A stretch of DNA of 56,306 nucleotides from Pseudonocardiales bacterium. GTDB lineage: Bacteria; Actinomycetota; Actinomycetes; Mycobacteriales; Pseudonocardiaceae. Shown one piece after another: positions 55,039 through 56,306 of this stretch. The notes beneath the pieces are model-generated. The model worked only from the letters and a program-made list of their open reading frames with translations. It was not told the DNA's origin and searched no databases. The stretch lies in NCBI GenBank assembly GCA_019241525.1, contig JAFAWY010000059.1, forward strand, positions 1 to 56,306, written 5' to 3'. Within the stretch, counting starts at the first letter, position 1. Every line of letters starts with the position of its first letter. The translations under genes were made by a program, and so were the position numbers.

Positions 55039-55268
55039 ACCCTGTGCTGGGCCAAACACACCTCGACTGTTATGCTTTTACCAAGATCATGAGTGACGAA
55101 TAATGCCTGAGCGGCACCGATACCCATTCCAGCCAGTGCAAGGGTGACCAGCAGATAGACCCACCACAAGCTGCGCGGACGGGGCGGATCGTAGCCATCG
55201 ATAAGACGAACGTGCCTTCCCGTCAGCGACTCTATGGATGGATGCCCGCTCACGGCTGGCTCGTTCAC
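55023..55268 (-). CDS. Small membrane protein with 3' end replaced by the IS element
   Basis: An 81-residue protein with one strong membrane segment (LWWVYLLVTLALAGMGIGAA) after a polar N-terminal part (SGHPSIESLTGRHVRLIDGY). The start GTG 55268 overlaps the preceding stop (GTGA), indicating coupling. The final residues (GGFQ and the stop) are encoded by the IS30 right repeat. Joining the flanks across the element would give AQHRVVSSDPGHRR and a stop, a plausible original ending. No family is recognised. Confidence 0.65.
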   Translation of the reverse strand: MNEPAVSGHPSIESLTGRHVRLIDGYDPPRPRSLWWVYLLVTLALAGMGIGAAQALFVTHDLGKSITVEVCLAQHRVGGFQ

Positions 55269-55771
55269 CTCTGCCGCCAAGACTCCTCCAACGTACGCCG
55301 CAACGCGCCACACACAGCATCAGCCAGAACCCTCGCCTCGATCTCGGACAAACCCAACGTCATGCCATAGACGATGCACACTGGATGGACGTCATCGATC
55401 TGATCCGCGCTAAGCGTGACCTGCGTTCGGGGCACCGACCGCAGCCTGCTGCGCCGCCATCGCCGCAACCTGGTGAGAGTAACGTCACCCAGCACTTCCG
55501 CGAACGTTCCAACAAGCAGCGGGTAAATGAACTCGCTGAGCACGGTGGGATCGATGCCAAAGTTGACTGATCCACTCATCCAATCCCAGCGTCGTCGACC
55601 CGGCACATTACCGGCCTCCCACTGAGCCGTCACCACCGCCAGCAATTCCACCTGCTCCGGCGCTTCCTTAGCGACTACGCTCCGCGCCAGGTCAGCCAGC
55701 GTAATCGTCAACCGGCCGGCCAGTGTGTCGTCTGACTCACCGCCCATCCCAAGATACGCACTATCCGCCAT
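55265..55771 (-). CDS. Hypothetical protein, first gene of a coupled pair
   Basis: A 168-residue protein that starts at ATG 55771 with GAGAGGTC just upstream. It has a Glu- and Ala-rich central region (AKEAPEQVELLAVVTAQWEA), an amphipathic stretch with basic residues (LTRLRRWRRSRLRSVPRTQV) and an acidic helical end (ADQIDDVHPVCIVYGMTLGL). No domain is recognised. It is followed by the coupled membrane protein gene, so the two may act together at the membrane. Confidence 0.7.
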   Translation of the reverse strand: MADSAYLGMGGESDDTLAGRLTITLADLARSVVAKEAPEQVELLAVVTAQWEAGNVPGRRRWDWMSGSVNFGIDPTVLSEFIYPLLVGTFAEVLGDVTLTRLRRWRRSRLRSVPRTQVTLSADQIDDVHPVCIVYGMTLGLSEIEARVLADAVCGALRRTLEESWRQR

Positions 55772-56306
55772 GTGACCTCTCGATGCCATGACCGCACGGC
55801 GACCTCTGCGTGTCGAACAGCGATCGCTAAGTTAGCAAAAGGGAAACCGTAGTCGGGCTCAGTGTAATACCACAATACTCCCTCACTATCGCGCACTTAC
55901 CGCCCGATGTTACCGATGAGCAAAATATTACCAAGTCAATCCACTAGACGAAGCAAGTAGACGGCCAGCATCGATCAGCTGCCGCACCACACCACACCGT
56001 GATCACCCATGGTGACAACTCGCAGGACCTGCACGTACCAGTTACTCACAAGGCTTCCGCCCCGAGCAGCGCTCACGTCTGATCATCGTCAGGGAGCTGG
56101 AACGGACTCGGCGCAACCAATACCCACAGACCAATACACACCGGCATATTCCCGCAGCTCAGGCGGCATGGAACGACACTGGCCGGTACACGAATGCACG
56201 GCCAATCAGCCTTCACACCCAAGAACACCCCCGATCTCGCAGGAGAACAAACCCGTGCCTCCGGCAGGCCTCGGCTTCAAAATAGACCACAGATGACCAG
56301 CGTTTG
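55772..56306. other. Region ahead of the coupled pair, no clear gene
   Basis: No convincing gene is seen up to the end of the window. The stretch 55820-55960 is relatively AT-rich and probably holds the promoter of the minus-strand pair. A plus-strand frame from 56009 lacks a ribosome site and protein-like composition. Confidence 0.35.

Noticed and set aside
52981-55060. Target-site duplication around the IS30 element
   Set aside because: Flanks just outside the 27-bp repeats (ACA and ACC) do not match convincingly, so I do not report a duplication.

Overview
The window is high-GC DNA with dense gene packing, many GTG starts and several 1-4 base stop/start overlaps. Gene content points to an actinomycete: a DUF397 protein paired with an XRE/DUF5753 regulator, a DUF574-type methyltransferase, two P450s, a long LuxR-type ATPase regulator, a SpoIIE/HATPase/STAS signalling protein, and a Streptomyces-style PHO box. 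I cannot name the genus, though a Pseudonocardiales- or Streptomyces-like organism would fit. No rRNA, tRNA or CRISPR array was seen.

Layout. 1-3.3 kb: 3' part of a PstS-like protein with Ig repeats, then a DUF397/XRE pair. 3.3-8.5 kb: DUF574 methyltransferase, an Ada-AlkA fusion plus Ogt (alkylation repair), a small membrane protein coupled to a P450, and a lipoprotein. 8.6-14.5 kb: YbjQ-like protein, two MFS transporters separated by an inverted repeat, MaoC hydratase, GNAT acetyltransferase, FAD oxidoreductase. 15.2-19.9 kb: terminator, PHO box and a pstSCAB operon that ends in a stand-alone winged-helix regulator instead of phoU. 19.9-25.8 kb: tatA, an APC permease, and a compact run of epimerase, GCS2-type ligase, surE and DUF427. 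25.9-27.0 kb: two truncated genes back to back at a probable deletion scar. 27-35.3 kb: small proteins, aminotransferase, Wzz-like protein, and an 1181-residue protein carrying sensor, phosphatase, kinase-like and STAS domains. 35.6-38.3 kb: P450 plus monooxygenase, divergent from an S66 peptidase. 38.3-40.4 kb: a decayed zone with tandem repeats, a broken prolyl aminopeptidase, a broken FUSC-type membrane protein and a palindromic repeat. 40.4-44.2 kb: sugar locus (PfkB kinase, FucP-like permease, solute-binding lipoprotein). 44.2-50 kb: formate/nitrite transporter remnant, universal stress protein, large LuxR regulator, sigma factor, methyltransferase. 50-52.8 kb: amt-glnB and an RpiR/SIS regulator. 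53.0-55.0 kb: an IS30-family element with perfect 27-bp ends and a second, translationally coupled gene inside. 55.0-55.8 kb: a two-gene operon whose 3' end was clipped by that element.

Most notable points: the two-gene IS30 element, a three-copy double-hairpin repeat family (28.1, 34.4 and 39.5 kb), the single-chain partner-switching protein, the pst operon with its receiver-less regulator, and several pseudogenes whose lesions can be read directly, including an 11-bp tandem duplication.
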